The notes: generated by a model not told the origin, from the letters alone. Numbered from the stretch's first letter, positions 7,691 through 16,930 are shown. The stretch: 64,000 nucleotides of DNA from CALMEC01 sp964531025 (GCA_964531025.1 CAZHDY010000001.1:806001-870000); one strand, 5' to 3'. Program-made: numbers and translations.

Positions 7691-8476
7691 ATGTCAACAG
7701 CCCCTCCCTTGAAGCGGCAGTCTCGATCCGGCCGCACATCCACAGCTCAGACACGTTCCAACACGACCCTCCGCCTCGCGGATTCACCCGACCGTCTCCC
7801 CCTCCGTCGGATGGAACTCTTCACCGGGATCCCGGACGGCGACCTCGACATCCTCGAGGCCCGTCTCGGAATGATCCGGTGGCCGCAGGGCGCAGAGGAG
7901 CCGGCTCCCTTGGAGAGACTGGACCACATCTACCTGGTTCGTGAGGGGCGTCTCGCCCTCTACGAGCGGATCTCGCCGGACCACGAGGTCATGGTCGCGA
8001 TCCTGGAGCCGGGTGCCATCTGGTCCACGCTCGGGAACGTGACTCCGCCCGGGCTGGCCGCCCTCGAGGCGTCGGCGATCTCCCCCCTCCCGGCGCGTGC
8101 ACTCGAGGCGTTGTCCACCCGGTACCCGCGGCTCGGACGCAATCTCGCCGCAATGCTGTCGGAGCGGGTGAACACACTGTCCCAGACCATCGCGATGGTC
8201 AGCGAGATGCGCGTGGAGGACCGCCTGCGAGCACGTCTCCACCAGCTGGCCGAGCGTTTCGGCGTGACGGGCAAGGACGGGATCCGACTCCAGCTCGACC
8301 TCACCCACGCCCAGTGGGCGTCCCTCGTCGGTGCGTCCCGAGAGGCCGTGACCACGGCGTTCGGCAAGCTCAAGAGCCAGAACGATGTGGAGCTCGATGG
8401 CCGCGACATCCTCATCCCGTGGTCCGCTGTCCACGAGCACGAGGCCGGTCTCAACGAGGCACTCGCCGTCGGCTGA
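7691..8476 (+). CDS. Crp/Fnr-family transcriptional regulator
   Basis: A 261-residue regulator with an effector-binding beta-barrel (about 40-130: MELFTGIPDGDLDILEARL ... YLVREGRLALYERI), a long dimerisation helix, and a Crp-type winged helix near 195-235 with LTHAQWASLVGASREAVTTAFGKL. The first 40 residues are Ser/Thr/Arg-rich and look disordered. No cysteines suggest an iron-sulfur sensor, and the cyclic-nucleotide phosphate cassette is not convincing. The ligand is unknown. A hairpin terminator follows. Confidence 0.85.
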   Translation: MSTAPPLKRQSRSGRTSTAQTRSNTTLRLADSPDRLPLRRMELFTGIPDGDLDILEARLGMIRWPQGAEEPAPLERLDHIYLVREGRLALYERISPDHEVMVAILEPGAIWSTLGNVTPPGLAALEASAISPLPARALEALSTRYPRLGRNLAAMLSERVNTLSQTIAMVSEMRVEDRLRARLHQLAERFGVTGKDGIRLQLDLTHAQWASLVGASREAVTTAFGKLKSQNDVELDGRDILIPWSAVHEHEAGLNEALAVG

Positions 8477-8501
8477 TCCCTCGGCGGTACCCCTGAGGTT
8501 C

Positions 8502-8522
8502 CCGGTCCGTTCACCGGACCGG
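8502..8522 (+). terminator. Hairpin terminator after the Crp-type gene
   Basis: CCGGTCCG-TTCAC-CGGACCGG is an 8-bp GC stem 26 bases after the stop codon, between convergent genes. It may serve both. No T-tract is present. Confidence 0.6.
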
Positions 8523-8529
8523 ATAGCAC

Positions 8530-8913
8530 TCAGACGGTGGGAATCCGGCCTCCCAGCGGATCCCCACCGTCCGAGGATCCCTCCGTCGCCAAGGAGGCGG
8601 CAGGCGAGGGAACCTTGTGGTCTTGCGAGCGCTCGCGCCCCACGCGGGGAAGAGCGATCAGGACGAGCGCGACACCTGCGAGCACGCATGCGATGGCGGT
8701 GAACACCCATGTCGCGTGACGCCACAGCCCCTCGCCACCGAACGCGACGACGGCGACGCGGATCATGAGACCTCCACCGGCCAGAAGCAGGCTGAGTCCC
8801 GCCGGACCGGCCACGACAAGCCGGCGACGCTCGGCCCGGTCACGGCGGACGGTGTCATCGACGCGAACCGCGGGGTTGCAGGGCTGCAACTGTGCGTGGG
8901 CCCTGCCGCTCAT
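8530..8913 (-). CDS. Small membrane protein, unknown
   Basis: An open frame of about 127 residues with two hydrophobic helices, GLSLLLAGGGLMIRVAVVAF and WVFTAIACVLAGVALVLIALP, followed by a charged, proline-rich tail. The start is uncertain: ATG 8913 and GTG 8952 are possible and neither has a clear ribosome binding site. I do not recognise it. The 240 bases upstream hold only a short CCACCC/GGGTGG hairpin near 8949-8964. Confidence 0.5.
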   Translation of the reverse strand: MSGRAHAQLQPCNPAVRVDDTVRRDRAERRRLVVAGPAGLSLLLAGGGLMIRVAVVAFGGEGLWRHATWVFTAIACVLAGVALVLIALPRVGRERSQDHKVPSPAASLATEGSSDGGDPLGGRIPTV

Positions 8914-9195
8914 CGAGCGGACCACCAGCGGACGGCAGATGTGGAGTTCCACCCACGGGGGTGGCGGTGACGATCACAACATCGCGGAGAAGCGTCCATT
9001 GAAAGCCGGCTACCGTCCTTGGCTTGCGCAGTGTTTCGAGAAACAGACCCCAGGGGCCGTGCGAACACATTTCCCATCGGCACACCGACGAGAAAGCATG
9101 AGGGTCCGAACGGAATTCGGCGACTGACCGCCATTCAGCGCCCCGGCGACCGTCCCCTGACGACCGCGATATATGTCGATCCTACAGGGGAGGCG

Positions 9196-9684
9196 TCAGC
9201 CCGCGGTCCGGTCGGTGGTCGTCTCACCCACCCCGCGAAGTTGCTCCGTGGCGGCGTTCAACTCGGTGGCGGCGCGGCGGGCGGCGGTGGGATCGCCGGC
9301 GCGGGCGGCCGCCTCGAGCCGCCGCATTGCCGCCAGGACGGACGAGTAGGCGCGCGCGCTCTTCGCGCGCTGGGTCTCGAGGCGCTGATCCTCAAGGCGC
9401 ATCGCCGAGAGCCTCTGCGAGGCCCCCTGGGCCGCGCGGACGGGCTCGCTCAGACTCGGCGCGACGGCCTTGAGTGCAGCGGCAGTGGCCGGATTGGGCA
9501 GCGTGGCCACGGCGGCGGCGAACTCACGCACGGCCTCGGCACCCACGGCCGCGTCCGCCAGGTACTGCTCGGCACCGACGGTACGCCCGACCGGCAGGGT
9601 GCTCGTCGACACCGGGTCGGACCCGCCGCACCCGACGAGGAGGCTGGCGACGAGAATCAGAAGCACGCAGGGGGCCGTTCGCAC
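9196..9684 (-). CDS. Putative lipoprotein
   Basis: A 162-residue exported protein. The N-terminus MRTAPCVLLILVASLLVGCGG has a signal peptide with the lipobox LLVGC, so Cys19 should be lipidated. The rest is alanine-rich and helical, probably a coiled coil (VREFAAAVATLPNPATAAAL ... ARAYSSVLAAMRRLEAAARAG). No enzyme motif is seen. It is divergent from guaB, with family A repeat copy 3 between them. Confidence 0.7.
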   Translation of the reverse strand: MRTAPCVLLILVASLLVGCGGSDPVSTSTLPVGRTVGAEQYLADAAVGAEAVREFAAAVATLPNPATAAALKAVAPSLSEPVRAAQGASQRLSAMRLEDQRLETQRAKSARAYSSVLAAMRRLEAAARAGDPTAARRAATELNAATEQLRGVGETTTDRTAG

Positions 9685-9693
9685 CAGGCGAGT

Positions 9694-9827
9694 CTAGAGG
9701 GTTGGTTCCGCGGAATCGTGGATGTGAGGTGCGTCACCGGTGGCTGGCCCGGGTGGGCGGGTGGATCCGTCGTGCGGGGCGCCGCCGGGGGTACATCACG
9801 CCACGCGATCGCGGAGTCAACCATCGA
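9694..9827 (+). repeat. Family A intergenic palindromic repeat, copy 3
   Basis: About 134 bp. The left end CTAGAGGGTTGGTTCCGCGG keeps the CTAG; the right end GCGGAGTCAACCATCGA has lost it. GTGCGTCACCGGTGGC and GGGTGGGCGGGTGGAT in the interior match copies 1, 2 and 4. It fills the divergent gap between the lipoprotein gene and guaB. Confidence 0.8.
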
Positions 9828-9864
9828 ACGGGCGGGGACGACGACTGGTCTATTCTCGGTCCCG

Positions 9865-11325
9865 ATGAACGATCCCTCATTCCCCCTCGCCCTCTCCTAT
9901 GACGACGTGCTCCTGGCGCCGCAGCGCAGCCCCATCGCGTCACGCGGCGACGTCGATACGACCGGACGCTTCACGCCACGCATCTTCCTGCGATCACCGG
10001 TGGTCGCCGCGAACATGGACACGGTCACCGAAGCCCCCATGGCCATCGCCATGGCGCGCGCCGGGGGCATCGGGGTCATCCACCGGTTCCTCACGATCGA
10101 TCAGCAGGTGGCGGAGGTGGCCCGTACCAAACGCGCCGAGGCCCTGGTGATCGATGATCCCTTCACGATCAGCCCCGACCTCCCGATCAGCGGCGCGATG
10201 GATCTCATCGAGGTCCACGGAACCGGTGGCCTCGTGGTGGTCGACGACGACCGCCGGCCCGTGGGGATGGTGACCCGGCGCGATCTGCTCCTGCGCGATG
10301 ACCTCACGCAACCGGTGTCCAGCGTCATGTCGCCGCGAGAGCGCCTGGTGGTCGCGCCAAGCGGCATCGACGAGGACGACGCGGCACGCCTCCTACGAGA
10401 CGAGCGGATCGAGAAGCTTCCCCTCGTCGACGACGAGGGTCGTCTCGCCGGACTCATCACCATGCGCGACCTCCTTCAGCGCAAGGAGCGGCCGACGGCC
10501 ACGAAGGACGCCCGCGGCCGGCTGTCGGTGGCAGCCGCGATCGGGGTCCGCGGCGACTACCGGGAGCGGGCGAAGGCCCTAGTGGACGCGGGCGCGGACG
10601 CCCTCGTCCTGGACATCGCGCACGGGCACATGGAGCAGGCGCTGGACGCCGTCGGGGTCATCGCCGAGATCGTGGCACCGGTGGAGGTCATCGCCGGAAA
10701 CGTGGCCACCGCAGAGGGCGCGCGGGATCTGATCGCCGCCGGGGCGAACGCCGTCAAGGTCGGCGTGGGACCCGGCTCCGCGTGCTCGACGCGCGTCGTG
10801 GCTGGCGTCGGCATACCGCAGTTCACCGCGGTACGCGAGTGCGCCGAGGCGTGTCATGAGCACGGCATCCCGGTAATCGCCGATGGCGGCATCCGCGCCG
10901 GTGGAGACGTGGCGAAGGCCATCGGTGCCGGTGCCGACACCGTCATGGTCGGGAACCTTCTCGCCGGATCGACGGAGAGTCCAGGCACCGTGGTTCGCCG
11001 AGGCGGTGCCATGGTCAAGGTCTTCCGAGGGATGGCGTCGGCAGGTGCGGCCGCGGCCCGACGGGCGATCGACGGTGACGCCGAGAGCGCCCTGGCACGC
11101 GAGGACCAGACGGATTTCTCCCCCATCGTCCCCGAGGGCGTCGAGGCCGTCGTGCCCTTCCGCGGTGGCGCGGCCGAGGTGGTCGGTCAGCTCGTCGGCG
11201 GACTGCGCTCCGGGATGAGCTACTCGAACGCCACCACGGTCCCGGAGATGCAGCGGGTCGCCCGGTTCGTCCGCATCACGTCCGCCGGCCTCAAGGAGAG
11301 CCACCCGCACGATGTGACGATGTAG
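9865..11325 (+). CDS. guaB: GuaB, inosine-5'-monophosphate dehydrogenase
   Basis: GuaB oxidises IMP to XMP with NAD+, the committed step to GMP. The 486-residue protein is full length: an N-terminal barrel half (YDDVLLAPQRS, AANMDTVTE), two CBS domains at about 95-205 (VDDDRRPVGMVTRRDLL, VDDEGRLAGLITMRDLL), then the catalytic loop KVGVGPGSACSTRVVAGVG with the active-site Cys. ADGGIRAGGDVAKAIGAGAD binds the phosphate and RGMAS lies in the flap region. TATTCT (9851-9856) lies 8 bases before the ATG with no Shine-Dalgarno, so a leaderless mRNA is likely. Confidence 0.97.
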   Translation: MNDPSFPLALSYDDVLLAPQRSPIASRGDVDTTGRFTPRIFLRSPVVAANMDTVTEAPMAIAMARAGGIGVIHRFLTIDQQVAEVARTKRAEALVIDDPFTISPDLPISGAMDLIEVHGTGGLVVVDDDRRPVGMVTRRDLLLRDDLTQPVSSVMSPRERLVVAPSGIDEDDAARLLRDERIEKLPLVDDEGRLAGLITMRDLLQRKERPTATKDARGRLSVAAAIGVRGDYRERAKALVDAGADALVLDIAHGHMEQALDAVGVIAEIVAPVEVIAGNVATAEGARDLIAAGANAVKVGVGPGSACSTRVVAGVGIPQFTAVRECAEACHEHGIPVIADGGIRAGGDVAKAIGAGADTVMVGNLLAGSTESPGTVVRRGGAMVKVFRGMASAGAAAARRAIDGDAESALAREDQTDFSPIVPEGVEAVVPFRGGAAEVVGQLVGGLRSGMSYSNATTVPEMQRVARFVRITSAGLKESHPHDVTM

Positions 11326-11373
11326 TCACGCGCGACGGTCGATGCGGTAAGACCCGACCGCGCCGTGGACGCG

Positions 11374-12045
11374 TCAGTGGTCGAAGAGGCGGAGCTCCGG
11401 TTCACGCAGGCCACGCAACTCGGCCAGGTTGACCTCGGCGGTAGTCATGCCGCGGTTACGCGCCAGCGTGACCGCCTGAGGTTTGATGGACTCGGCGACC
11501 AGCATCCCCCGGCAGGCCTCCATCCCATGCTCGGAGCGGATGTACTCCAGATAGCGGGTGAGCTGCTCGACGGCATCGATCGTTCCGACGCGCTTCACCT
11601 CGACGGCGAGGTACCCGTCCGCGCCGAGGCACATGAGGTCGACCGGCCCGATGGGTGTGGGGTACTCGCGTCGGACGAGCGTGAGGCCGTCACCCAGGAC
11701 GTGCGGCACGGCGGCGAGGGCCTCCTGCAGATCCCGTTCGACCCCGTCCTTCTCGAGGCGGGCGGCGGGCCCCATGTCGTGCTCGGAGTCCGAGATCACC
11801 TCGTCAAGACGGATCTCGATGGTCTCCAGCTTCGCCGCAGACCCCTTCTCCACCAGGATGGCCTCCGGGCTCTCGGTGATCCGCGTAGGCGGGGTCATCC
11901 AGTTCTCGGGCTTGTAGCCACCGGCGTCCGAGTGGACCATGATCGCGCCGTCCGACTTCAGCATGATCAGGCGCACCGACATCGGCAGCACCGACGACAC
12001 ACGCCCGGCGTAGTGCACCTCGCAGCGCGCGACGATCAGACGCAT
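11374..12045 (-). CDS. nucS: NucS/EndoMS mismatch-specific endonuclease
   Basis: NucS cuts both strands at mismatches and replaces MutS-MutL repair in most actinomycetes and some archaea. The 223-residue protein has the N-terminal dimerisation/DNA-binding half (MRLIVARCEVHYAGRVSSVL) and the RecB-like nuclease domain with EKDGVERDLQEAL, GPVDLMCLG and YLAVEVKR (the D-ExK catalytic set). The C-terminal tail ELRLFDH resembles a sliding-clamp binding peptide, in keeping with its known activation by the beta clamp. There is no visible LexA box. Confidence 0.95.
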   Translation of the reverse strand: MRLIVARCEVHYAGRVSSVLPMSVRLIMLKSDGAIMVHSDAGGYKPENWMTPPTRITESPEAILVEKGSAAKLETIEIRLDEVISDSEHDMGPAARLEKDGVERDLQEALAAVPHVLGDGLTLVRREYPTPIGPVDLMCLGADGYLAVEVKRVGTIDAVEQLTRYLEYIRSEHGMEACRGMLVAESIKPQAVTLARNRGMTTAEVNLAELRGLREPELRLFDH

Positions 12046-12160
12046 GCGGACAGCCCTTCGTTCATCGCACCATCGTATCCGGCGACCTGACCACGGGCCG
12101 ATGCTTCCGCCCTCGACCGCTTGGCCGGACCGCCGCCGTCCCGGAAGCGCGAGAGTCCGC

Positions 12161-12592
12161 TCAGTCCGGGACGAGGTTCGTCAGCTGGGTGTACTCCTTG
12201 GTCATGAGCGGGCTCGAGAGGACGAAGTCCGCCGTGGCCCGGTTGCAGGCGATCGGGACGTTGTAGACGACGGCGATGCGAAGGAGGGCCTTCACGTCCA
12301 CGTCGTGCGGCTGGGGCTCCAGCGGATCCCAGAAGAACACGACCAGGTCGAGTCGGCTCTCGGCGATGGCCGCGCCGATCTGCTGGTCGCCGCCCAGCGG
12401 GCCCGAGAGGAACGTCGACACCGGAAGATCGAGCTCCTTGGCGATCATGGCGCCGGTGGTCCCGGTACCGAACAGCTCGTGTTGCTCCAGGGTCCCACGG
12501 TTGAAGCGCGCCCAGTCGACGAGCTCCTCCTTGCGGTTGTCGTGGGCGACGAGGACGATCCGACGGCGCGTGGGCATAGGCGTGGATTTCAC
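12161..12592 (-). CDS. mgsA: MgsA, methylglyoxal synthase
   Basis: MgsA converts dihydroxyacetone phosphate to methylglyoxal and phosphate, a bypass of lower glycolysis. The 143-residue enzyme shows VLVAHDNRKEELVDWA, the phosphate-binding LSGPLGGDQQIGA with the catalytic Asp, and FFWDPLEPQPHDVDVKALLR with the substrate histidine. I start at GTG 12592 because AAGGG stands 7-8 bases upstream; ATG 12577 is the alternative. It is convergent with nothing and divergent from tkt. Confidence 0.93.
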   Translation of the reverse strand: MKSTPMPTRRRIVLVAHDNRKEELVDWARFNRGTLEQHELFGTGTTGAMIAKELDLPVSTFLSGPLGGDQQIGAAIAESRLDLVVFFWDPLEPQPHDVDVKALLRIAVVYNVPIACNRATADFVLSSPLMTKEYTQLTNLVPD

Positions 12593-12734
12593 GGCTCTTC
12601 CCTTCAACGAGGTGGCGAAACCCAGTATGACGCGAACCGTCCCTGAGCGTTCGATCGATGGCCTCCCGCGATCGGACGTTGGACGGGCCCGACACCGGTA
12701 GACTGCGGCGCCCTTGAGATCACGAGGAGGATTC

Positions 12735-14735
12735 TTGTCTTCGAAGCTCGCCCCTCCAGAGCTCTGCATCTCCAATGTCCGTGCGCTGTCGATCGACGCC
12801 ATCGAGGCCGCGAACAGCGGCCACCCCGGTGCCCCGATGGGGCTCGCCCCGATCGGCTGGCAGTTGTTCACCACGGCGCTCCGCCACAACCCCGCCAACC
12901 CGCTGTGGGCGAACCGCGACCGCTTCGTGCTGTCGGCGGGCCACGCGTCGATGCTGCTCTATTCGCTCCTCCATCTCACCGGCTATGACCTGCCGCTCGA
13001 CGAGATCAAGCGCTTCCGGCAGCTGGAGAGCATGACCCCGGGACACCCCGAGTACGGCATGACCCCCGGCGTCGAGACGACCACCGGTCCGCTGGGCCAG
13101 GGCTTCGCCAACGCCGTCGGTATGGCGCTGGCCGAGGCCATGCTCGGTGCGCACTTCAACCGGGACGGGCACACCGTCGTCGACCATCGCACCTGGTGCA
13201 TCTGTTCCGACGGCGACCTGATGGAGGGCATCTCCCACGAGGCCGCTGCGCTGGCGGCACACCTGAAACTGGGCAAGCTGGTCGTCCTCTACGACGACAA
13301 CGACATCAGCCTCGACGGTCCGACGTCCCTGTCGACGAACGCGGGAACGGAGGTTCCGCGCTTCGAGGCCTACGGCTGGCGCGTCCTTCGGATCACCGAC
13401 GGCAATGATCTCGACGAGATCACATCCGTACTCACCGAGGCCCAGGAGTCCGACGGGCGTCCCACGCTCGTCGCCTGCAAGACCGTCATCGGCTACGGCG
13501 CCCCCACCAAGGCCGGGACCAGCAAGGCGCACGGCTCACCGCTCGGGGCCGACGAGGCGAAGGCGGCGAAGGAGGCCTACGGATGGCCCACGGACGAGCC
13601 CTTCCTCGTACCGGACGAGGTCGATGCGTGGCGCGACGAGATGATCGGTCGCGGTACCGATCTGGAGGAGGAGTGGAACACCGTCCTCGACGCTTACGCC
13701 GAGGCCCATCCGGACCTCCACGCCGAGTTCGTGCGCGTGATCGACGGAGAGTTCCCGGATGACTGGGAGAGTGCCTTCCCCGAGTTCGGTCCCGACGACG
13801 CGATGGCCACGCGTGCCGCCAGCGGAACGGTCCTCAACGCGATCGCCGGCACGTTCCCCGAGATCGTCCAGGGTGCGGCCGATCTTGCATCGTCGACCAG
13901 CACCACGCTGAAGGATTACCCGACCGTTTCCGCCGGGAATTACGACGGTCGCAACATCTACTTCGGCGTCCGTGAGCACGCCATGGGCGCCATGACGAAC
14001 GGCCTCATGTTGCACGGCGGCTTCCGCCCGGTCGCATCGACCTTCCTCCAGTTCTTCGACTACATGAAGAACACGGTGCGACTGGCGGCGCTCATGGAGA
14101 TCCCGTCGGTGTTCGTCTACACGCACGACTCGGTCGCGCTCGGTGAGGACGGGCCCACGCACCAGCCGATCGAGCACCTGGCCGCGCTGCGGGCGATCCC
14201 CAACTGCGTGGTCCTCCGGCCAGCCGACGTCAACGAGACGTCGCAGTCCTGGAAGATCGCGATCGAGCGGCAGGACGGGCCCACCGTGCTGGTCCTCAGC
14301 CGCCAGAGCCTCGACCCCCTGCCGGTGACCCCGAACGTGGCCCAGGGCGCCTACGTCGTGGCGGACGGCGACGACTGCACCCTGATCGCGACCGGTTCCG
14401 AGGTGAGCGTGGCACTCGAGGCGCGCACCGCCCTCGATGCCGAGGGGGTCTCGGCCCGCGTGGTCAGCATGCCCTCCTGGGAGCTCTTCGACGAGCAGGA
14501 CGGGGAGATCATGGACGAGGTCCTGCCCGACGGTCCACCCCGCATCGCCATCGAGGCGGCCGCGACCTTCGGATGGGAGCGCTGGGCGGACATCGTGGTC
14601 GGCATCGACTCCTTCGGGGCGTCGGCGCCGGGCCCCGAGGTGCTCGCCCACTTCGGCATCACCGGCCAGGACGTCGCGGATGCCGTCGTTTCGCTGCTGG
14701 AGGACCTCGACGACGAACTGGACGATCAAGACTAA
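12735..14735 (+). CDS. tkt: Transketolase
   Basis: Transketolase moves two-carbon units in the pentose phosphate pathway with thiamine diphosphate. The 666-residue full-length protein has the N-terminal PP domain (SGHPGAPMGLAP, CSDGDLMEGISHEAA, DDNDISLDG for ThDP/metal), the Pyr domain (YFGVREHAMGAMTNGL, THDSVALGEDGPTHQPIEHLA) and the C-terminal domain (LIATGSEVSVALEA). The start is a TTG at 12735 with a strong GAGGAGG 7 bases before it; TAGACT at 12699-12704 is a likely -10. A hairpin terminator follows. Confidence 0.97.
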   Translation: MSSKLAPPELCISNVRALSIDAIEAANSGHPGAPMGLAPIGWQLFTTALRHNPANPLWANRDRFVLSAGHASMLLYSLLHLTGYDLPLDEIKRFRQLESMTPGHPEYGMTPGVETTTGPLGQGFANAVGMALAEAMLGAHFNRDGHTVVDHRTWCICSDGDLMEGISHEAAALAAHLKLGKLVVLYDDNDISLDGPTSLSTNAGTEVPRFEAYGWRVLRITDGNDLDEITSVLTEAQESDGRPTLVACKTVIGYGAPTKAGTSKAHGSPLGADEAKAAKEAYGWPTDEPFLVPDEVDAWRDEMIGRGTDLEEEWNTVLDAYAEAHPDLHAEFVRVIDGEFPDDWESAFPEFGPDDAMATRAASGTVLNAIAGTFPEIVQGAADLASSTSTTLKDYPTVSAGNYDGRNIYFGVREHAMGAMTNGLMLHGGFRPVASTFLQFFDYMKNTVRLAALMEIPSVFVYTHDSVALGEDGPTHQPIEHLAALRAIPNCVVLRPADVNETSQSWKIAIERQDGPTVLVLSRQSLDPLPVTPNVAQGAYVVADGDDCTLIATGSEVSVALEARTALDAEGVSARVVSMPSWELFDEQDGEIMDEVLPDGPPRIAIEAAATFGWERWADIVVGIDSFGASAPGPEVLAHFGITGQDVADAVVSLLEDLDDELDDQD

Positions 14736-14759
14736 CCGTCAAGTCAAAGGTTAGATTTT

Positions 14760-14791
14760 GTGCGCCCGCCCTGGTTTTCCGGCGGGTGCAC
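14760..14791 (+). terminator. Terminator after tkt
   Basis: GTGCGCCCGCC pairs with GGCGGGTGCAC across a CTGGTTTTCC loop, 24 bases after the tkt stop codon. It has one internal mismatch and no T-tract. Confidence 0.65.
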
Positions 14792-14810
14792 CGGGTGACC
14801 CGTAGCGGCC

Positions 14811-14943
14811 GTGTCCTCACCGGTGCCAGGCACTAACAAACGTGTGCCGAAACGCACGAATTCGAAATACCTGCTCACAGTGCATTTCTTCCCGTCAGCG
14901 CTACGTTGGTGTCCTTCCGGGTGCCAGGCACCGGGAAGGACAC
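14811..14943 (+). repeat. Family B structured repeat, site 1
   Basis: Two GGTGCCAGGCAC units flank a core. The left unit is GTGTCCTCACCGGTGCCAGG plus CACT (14811-14834). The right unit (14909-14943) is a near-perfect hairpin with arms GTGTCCTTCCGGGTGCC and AGGCACCGGGAAGGACAC. Between them stands GAAATACCTG...GTGCATTTC. The same hairpin-core-hairpin order occurs at 41002-41132. REP/BIME elements mobilised by RAYT transposases have this look; no transposase is in the window. Confidence 0.75.
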
Positions 14944-14992
14944 TGGCACTCCGGACCCGATGGACGACAAGCACGATCGAAGGACCTCTGAC

Positions 14993-15412
14993 ATGCCGCA
15001 CCCCAACTCCTGGATCGACGAATCCGGTCGGCTGATCAGTTCGCCCCGCATCACGGAACTCGCACCTGGTGAGGTCTTCGTCTTCGGCTCGAACGCCGAC
15101 GGCCGCCATGCCGCCGGGGCCGCGAGGATCGCCCACGAACGGTTCGGCGCGGTGTGGGGCGAGGGCCACGGCCTGCATGGGCAGTCGTACGCCATCGACA
15201 CGATGAGCGGCCTCACCGTCATGCTGGGACAAATCCGGTCGTTCGTCGACTTCGCAGCGGAGAACCGCGACCTGGTCTTCCTCGTCACCGAGATCGGCTG
15301 TGGGATCGCGGGCTACGCACCCGCCGATGTCGCACCGGCCTTTGGTGGAGCGAACGACAACGTCGCACTACCCACCGCGTTCGCCTCGGTTCTTGGCACG
15401 GGCGCCGGATAG
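14993..15412 (+). CDS. Macro-domain-like protein of the A1S_2505 type
   Basis: A 139-residue protein with GEVFVFGSNADGRHAAGAAR, GHGLHGQSYAID and LVTEIGCGIAGY, a pattern I associate with the small A1S_2505-type family found in phages and bacteria. These motifs resemble the nucleotide-binding loops of macro domains (FGSN, GxAGY), so ADP-ribose-type ligand binding is possible but unproven. ATG 14993 follows AAGGA by 9 bases. It starts 50 bases after the family B repeat, so the repeat may sit in its 5' region. Confidence 0.65.
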   Translation: MPHPNSWIDESGRLISSPRITELAPGEVFVFGSNADGRHAAGAARIAHERFGAVWGEGHGLHGQSYAIDTMSGLTVMLGQIRSFVDFAAENRDLVFLVTEIGCGIAGYAPADVAPAFGGANDNVALPTAFASVLGTGAG

Positions 15413-15433
15413 AGGTTCGGAACCGGTACGAGG

Positions 15434-16594
15434 CTAGAGCAGTTCAGCACGCGCCCGATCGACGGCGCGGGACGCCTCCTCGTCGGCCGTCCGACGTTGC
15501 TCCTCAGATGCCTCGAAGTCCGACTCCCCGTGAAGCGTGGTCGTGGCGCCGGCACCGACGATCTCCCGAGCCTCGTCGAGCCATCCGGCCGGAAGTTCCT
15601 CGTCGGGCGTCACGCCGAGCATGTCAGCGAAGAGCAGCGCCCACGCGCGCGGGAGGACGTCGGGGTTGTATCCCCCGCCGCCCAGAGACACCAGCTTTCC
15701 GCCGCAGACGTGCTCGGACAGCTCACGGAGGATCGTCCACACCCGCGGATAGACGTCCATGGTGACCTGCAGGTGCGCCAGCGGGTCACGGTGATGCGGG
15801 TCCACGCCGTTCTGGGTCACGATGATCTCCGGCTCGAACGCCGTCACCGCAGGGACGATCACCTCCTCGATCGCACGCAGGTACGACGCGTTCCCTGAGA
15901 ACGGCGGAAGCGGGATGTTGATCGCGCTGCCCATTCCCGCATCCCGTCCCCGTTCCTCGACGCCCCCGGTTCCGGGGAAGAGGAAACGTCCGTCCTCGTG
16001 GACCGAGCACGTGAGGACCCGCGGGTCCTCGTAGAAGATCCACTGCGTCCCGTCACCGTGGTGCACATCGACGTCGACGTATGCGATCCGTGTCGCGCCG
16101 GCATCGAGCAGTGATCGGATCGCCGCAGCGGGATCGTTGTAGATGCAGAAGCCCGCGGCCTTCCCGGCGAACGCGTGGTGGAGGCCACCTCCCGGGCTGA
16201 AGGCCAGGTCCACGTCGCCGTTCCAGACGGCCAGCGCCGCGACGATGGAGGCCCCACAGACATCCGCGGCGGCCGCGTGCATGCCCGTGAAGGCGGGCGT
16301 GTCACCCCAGGCGGCGAGCCCCCACTCCATGGCCGTGAGCGCGGTGGCCTCCATGGGATCGGCGTCGTAGCGCTTCACCGCGGCGATGTACTCGGCGGTG
16401 TGCACGGCGGCGATCTCGTCGTCCGTCGCCCGGCGCGGTTCGATCTCGACCACGTCGTCGCGATCGATGAGGCCGTACGCCCGGATGAGATCCACCGCAC
16501 GCTGCCGGGTGCGTGGGGAGAGCGGATGGTCGGCGCCCAGGTCGTAGTCACCGAGCGCCTGACGACTCACGAGCCCGATCCGGCGGTCGCTCAT
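15434..16594 (-). CDS. acuC: AcuC-type histone deacetylase-family protein
   Basis: A 386-residue zinc deacetylase of the arginase-like fold; AcuC of Bacillus removes acetyl groups from acetyl-CoA synthetase. Signatures are SPGGGLHHAFAGKAAGFCIYN (catalytic His-His), AYVDVDVHHGDGTQWIFY (zinc Asp and His), VTQNGVDPHHRDPLAHL and SLGGGGYNPDVLPRAW (catalytic loop). The tail after about 340 is charged and probably disordered. The ATG at 16594 overlaps the stop of the upstream YciI-like gene by four bases, so they form an operon. The deacetylated substrate here is unknown. Confidence 0.88.
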   Translation of the reverse strand: MSDRRIGLVSRQALGDYDLGADHPLSPRTRQRAVDLIRAYGLIDRDDVVEIEPRRATDDEIAAVHTAEYIAAVKRYDADPMEATALTAMEWGLAAWGDTPAFTGMHAAAADVCGASIVAALAVWNGDVDLAFSPGGGLHHAFAGKAAGFCIYNDPAAAIRSLLDAGATRIAYVDVDVHHGDGTQWIFYEDPRVLTCSVHEDGRFLFPGTGGVEERGRDAGMGSAINIPLPPFSGNASYLRAIEEVIVPAVTAFEPEIIVTQNGVDPHHRDPLAHLQVTMDVYPRVWTILRELSEHVCGGKLVSLGGGGYNPDVLPRAWALLFADMLGVTPDEELPAGWLDEAREIVGAGATTTLHGESDFEASEEQRRTADEEASRAVDRARAELL

Positions 16595-16878
16595 ACCGCC
16601 GCCACCACCGTCCACGGCTCGATGCGCCAGGCGGTCACCAGCCCGTTCACCACGTACGGATCGGCCTCCGCGTAGGCACGGATGACCGCATCGTCCACAT
16701 CCGCGAAGACCAGCAACCCGCCGGTGGGCGGCGTACCGACCGCGCCGGCCGCCACCATGCGCCCATCCGCAACGGCGGCATCGATGGCCGCAAGGTGCCC
16801 GGGGCGGTACGGATCGCGCCGCTCGAGGATGTCCGGCACGTAGTCGTAGGTCAGAAGCTTGAAGGTCCCTGATTCCAT
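16591..16878 (-). CDS. YciI-like protein
   Basis: A 95-residue dimeric alpha/beta barrel (ferredoxin-like) protein of the YCII family. It runs FKLLTYDYVPDILERRDPYRPGHLAAIDAAVADGRMVAAGAV...GGLLVFADVDDAVIRAYAEADPYVVNGLVTAWRIEPWTVV, with the HLAAI histidine and the DPYVVNGLV segment typical of YciI. The function of most members is unknown. It is translationally coupled to acuC and divergent from pabB. Confidence 0.85.
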   Translation of the reverse strand: MESGTFKLLTYDYVPDILERRDPYRPGHLAAIDAAVADGRMVAAGAVGTPPTGGLLVFADVDDAVIRAYAEADPYVVNGLVTAWRIEPWTVVAAV

Positions 16879-16930
16879 GGGAGGAGCATACGAGAGCACG
16901 GGTGCGGCGGGATGCGTCATGCTTCCGCCG

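Noticed and set aside
13536..14729. 397-codon open frame on the strand opposite tkt, and many similar long frames opposite guaB, nadE, acuC and the enolase-family gene
   Set aside because: High GC content removes stop codons from the other frames. These readings have low-complexity Arg/Gly/Asp-rich sequence, no recognisable motifs, and sit entirely inside well-identified genes.
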